A stretch of DNA of 7,986 nucleotides from Dongia_A sp035274225 (lineage in GTDB: Bacteria; Pseudomonadota; Alphaproteobacteria; Dongiales; Dongiaceae). The notes beneath the pieces are model-generated. The model was not told the origin of the DNA. It was given only the letters and a program-made list of their open reading frames with translations, and did no database searches. Shown in pieces: positions 6,623 to 7,986 of this stretch. Every line of letters starts with the position of its first letter. Positions within the stretch are counted from its first letter, which is position 1. The position numbers were made by a program, and so were the translations under genes. Location: contig DATEOK010000478.1 of assembly GCA_035274225.1 (NCBI GenBank), forward strand, positions 1 to 7,986, in the 5' to 3' direction.

Positions 6623-6695
6623 TGCCGCTTGGGGGACTCGAACCCACGACCCCATCATTACGAATGATGTGCTCTACCAGCTGAGCTAAAGCGGC
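6623..6695 (-). tRNA. tRNA-Thr (anticodon CGT)
   Basis: This is a complete 73-nt cloverleaf on the minus strand. The acceptor GCCGCTT pairs with AAGCGGC (6624-6630), followed by discriminator A. The D-arm is GCTC-AGCTGGTA-GAGC, the anticodon arm CATCA-TTCGTAA-TGATG with anticodon CGT (reads ACG, Thr), the variable loop GGGTC, and the T-arm GTGGG-TTCGAGT-CCCCC. One T-stem pair is mismatched (T against C). The trailing bases are CCG, so the full CCA end is not encoded. Its 3' half is repeated at 4785-4819. No terminator is apparent just downstream, so transcripts could run on into higBA. Confidence 0.95.
6625..6659 (-). repeat. tRNA-Thr 3' half, putative attR
   Basis: This part of the intact tRNA-Thr is the right-hand partner of the 35-nt repeat at 4785-4819 (33/35 identical). 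The exact 24-bp core is 6625-6648, covering acceptor 3' strand and T-arm. Recombination between the two would remove 1,840 bp and leave a single intact tRNA-Thr. Confidence 0.6.
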
Positions 6696-6714
6696 TTTCC
6701 GGAACGGCGGGGGC

Positions 6715-6742
6715 CTTATCAGCGCGCTTGGGCGAAGACAAG
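6715..6742 (-). promoter_or_regulatory. Candidate tRNA-Thr promoter
   Basis: On the minus strand CTTGTC (6742-6737) and GATAAG (6720-6715) are spaced by 16 bp, and the -10 ends 19 nt before the mature tRNA 5' end. The pair resembles the alphaproteobacterial housekeeping form (CTTGAC and a TATAAT-like -10). Position and spacing are right, sequence match is moderate. Confidence 0.35.
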
Positions 6743-6752
6743 GCGCGGAGCA

Positions 6753-6770
6753 CGAAGACCGGCCGGACCG
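6753..6770 (+). repeat. 18-bp direct repeat, right copy
   Basis: This copy is identical to 4700-4717 (CGAAGACCGGCCGGACCG). It lies 58 bp beyond the 5' end of the tRNA-Thr and upstream of the PAS gene. Repeat and tRNA sequence occur in opposite order at the two ends, so a simple tandem duplication of the tRNA locus does not explain it. Confidence 0.5.
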
Positions 6771-6789
6771 CGCTCGCCGTTCAGGAAGC

Positions 6790-6804
6790 TTAACGCTTTC
6801 TCAA
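6790..6804 (+). promoter_or_regulatory. Weak CtrA-like box upstream of the PAS gene
   Basis: TTAA, seven bases, then TCAA. This differs by one base from the alphaproteobacterial CtrA consensus TTAA-N7-TTAA and is placed about 50 bp before the start codon. It is only suggestive, since such half-matches occur by chance. Confidence 0.2.
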
Positions 6805-6843
6805 CCACGTCCGGTGCAGGGTCGCGCCATGATGGGGTGCTGC

Positions 6844-6848
6844 AAGGA
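6844..6848 (+). promoter_or_regulatory. Ribosome binding site of the PAS gene
   Basis: AAGGA ends 5 nt before ATG 6854 and 8 nt before the adjacent in-frame ATG 6857. Either start is possible and the products differ by one residue. Confidence 0.65.
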
Positions 6849-6853
6849 CAGCG

Positions 6854-7986
6854 ATGATGGATAATCTGCGGCCATTCGAAGAGAATGCCGAACCGGGCGT
6901 GGAGGCGGATGTCGACACCGATGGAGAGCCGCGCATGGAGACGCCGCCCGAGATCGGCTTCGACGAGCGCCGCATGCACGTCCGCGCCTATAATTATTGG
7001 GTCTCGCTGCTCGCCGGGCGCGCCTATCCCTCGATCGAAGATCTCGAACCGCAGAATCTGGACGACTTCGGCCCGCACAGCGTGCTGCTGGACTTCACGG
7101 CCGGCAGCGACAATCCCGCCATCGCCTTTCTCGGCGGATCGCTGCGCCGGCAATGCGGCCTTCAGGCCGACATCAAGTCGATCCGCGAGGTGCCGAGCCG
7201 ATCCTTGCTGTCGCGCCTGACCGATCATTATCTCCAGATCATCGCCAATTGCGCGCCGATCGGCTTCGAGGCCGAGTTCGTCGCCCAGAACGGCTGCAAC
7301 ACCATGTACCGCGGCATATTGATGCCGCTCTCCTCGGACGGACAGACGATCGACTTCATCTATGGCGTGATCAATTGGAAGGAGCTGGCGGACAGCGCCA
7401 CCACCGCGCAGATCGGCCAGCAGGCAAGCCGCGTCGCCGCAGCCGCACCAGCGATCGAGGCCGGCCCCGTATGGGCGGACGGACCCAGCGCCGATGCTGC
7501 GGCGCCGATCGATGGCCTTGCCTTGGGCCCAGCGTTCGCCGATCCCGACGAGACGCTCGAGCTGGGCGTCCACCATGTCGCCGACGATCAGGGTGACGAT
7601 CTGCTCGCCCGGCTCGCCCCCGAAGTGGACACCCACGTCGCGCTGACCGATCGGCTGTCGGCGGCGCGCGAGACCGCGGATGCGGTCAGGAACGCAGACA
7701 ACCGAAGCCGCGCCGCGCTCTATCGCGCACTCGGCCAAGCCTATGATTTCGCGCTCGCCGCCGAGCAGCACCCCGACGATTATGCCGAGCTGCTCGAGGA
7801 CGCCGGCGTCACCGCGCAGGATCGGGCGCCGATGACTCCGGTCGTGAAGCTGATCTTCGGCATCGACTATGACAAGAGCAGGCTGACCGAATTCGCTGCG
7901 GCGCTTTCCTATGGCCGCCGTCGGCAGCTGCCGGCCGGCCGGATGCAGGATTGTCTCGAAAGCTTCGAAGGCGGCCTCAAAGGCAT
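6854..7986 (+). CDS. PAS_5-domain protein, C-terminus beyond window
   Basis: The frame is open to the right edge: 377 residues, 3'-partial. Residues 1-35 are acidic and probably disordered. Residues about 40-178 match the layout of alphaproteobacterial PAS_5 domains: RAYNYWVSLLAGRAYPSIED at the start, VLLDF strand, AFLGGSLRRQCGL, then REVPSRSLLSRL, and the closing strands YRGILMPLSS and IDFIYGVINW. Residues about 185-260 are Ala/Asp/Pro-rich and low in complexity, a likely linker. A helical region (262-320) follows, with a final module MTPVVKLIFGIDYDKSRL. No kinase, GGDEF or output domain is visible, so it may act as a sensory or protein-binding partner. No TM segment is seen, so it is probably cytoplasmic. 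The stretch has strong GC-biased codon use and a good ribosome binding site. Minus-strand frames over the same DNA are shadows. Confidence 0.8.
   Translation, partial: MMDNLRPFEENAEPGVEADVDTDGEPRMETPPEIGFDERRMHVRAYNYWVSLLAGRAYPSIEDLEPQNLDDFGPHSVLLDFTAGSDNPAIAFLGGSLRRQCGLQADIKSIREVPSRSLLSRLTDHYLQIIANCAPIGFEAEFVAQNGCNTMYRGILMPLSSDGQTIDFIYGVINWKELADSATTAQIGQQASRVAAAAPAIEAGPVWADGPSADAAAPIDGLALGPAFADPDETLELGVHHVADDQGDDLLARLAPEVDTHVALTDRLSAARETADAVRNADNRSRAALYRALGQAYDFALAAEQHPDDYAELLEDAGVTAQDRAPMTPVVKLIFGIDYDKSRLTEFAAALSYGRRRQLPAGRMQDCLESFEGGLKG

Larger units (their letters stand above)
4785..6659. mobile_element. Putative 1.84-kb tRNA-Thr-integrated element without integrase
   Basis: The region is bounded by direct copies of the tRNA-Thr 3' half (4785-4819 and 6625-6659, offset 1,840 bp). 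The intact tRNA is at the right end and the orphan 3' fragment at the left. Inside are a plus-strand membrane protein and a minus-strand HigB/HigA-type toxin-antitoxin operon. Gene arrangement and att geometry fit site-specific integration. No integrase, recombinase or replication gene is visible, so it would be non-autonomous or the remnant of a larger island after internal deletion. The alternative is an old tRNA gene duplication with decay of one copy. Base composition does not clearly differ from the flanks. Confidence 0.4.

Noticed and set aside
6719..7771. 350-codon minus-strand frame opposite the PAS gene
   Set aside because: It would also cover the tRNA upstream region. The plus-strand PAS_5 frame has the domain, the codon use and the ribosome binding site.

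Overview
The window is GC-rich, with codon use and gene families typical of Alphaproteobacteria. A Sphingomonadales-like source is my best inference. It rests on the PAS_5-type protein, the HigB-2/HigA-2-type toxin-antitoxin pair and the style of the secreted repeat protein. No ribosomal RNA or other marker is present to settle it.

Layout. (1) Positions 1-4488, minus strand, are one enormous open gene whose C-terminus lies beyond the left edge. Its 1,496 visible residues are a signal peptide, a short N-terminal domain with the only two cysteines, and about 23 degenerate repeats averaging 58 residues. Each repeat combines an NSGSI-type turn, an alternating alanine strand and a GI-x-Q motif. 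This looks like a cell-surface or secreted beta-solenoid. (2) Positions 4489-5029 are non-coding. They hold the ribosome binding site of the large gene, a minus-strand terminator and a broken 3' end of a tRNA-Thr gene. (3) 5030-5731 (plus) encodes a membrane protein with an ion-channel-like C-terminal half. (4) 5837-6486 (minus) is a HigB/HigA-type toxin-antitoxin operon with a perfect palindromic operator. (5) 6623-6695 (minus) is an intact tRNA-Thr(CGT). (6) 6854 to the right edge (plus) is a PAS_5-domain protein cut off by the window.

How it fits together. The 35-nt 3' half of the intact tRNA-Thr is repeated (33/35) at 4785-4819 in the same orientation. The 1.84 kb between the copies carries the membrane protein and the toxin-antitoxin pair. 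This is the signature of site-specific integration into a tRNA 3' end, with the tRNA restored on one side and a 3' remnant on the other. No integrase is present, so it would be a minimal, satellite-like or decayed element kept by an addiction module. A minus-strand terminator lies to the left of the remnant and none is visible behind the intact tRNA, which fits an insertion that separated the tRNA from its original terminator. The large adhesin-like gene and the PAS gene would then be the chromosomal flanks.
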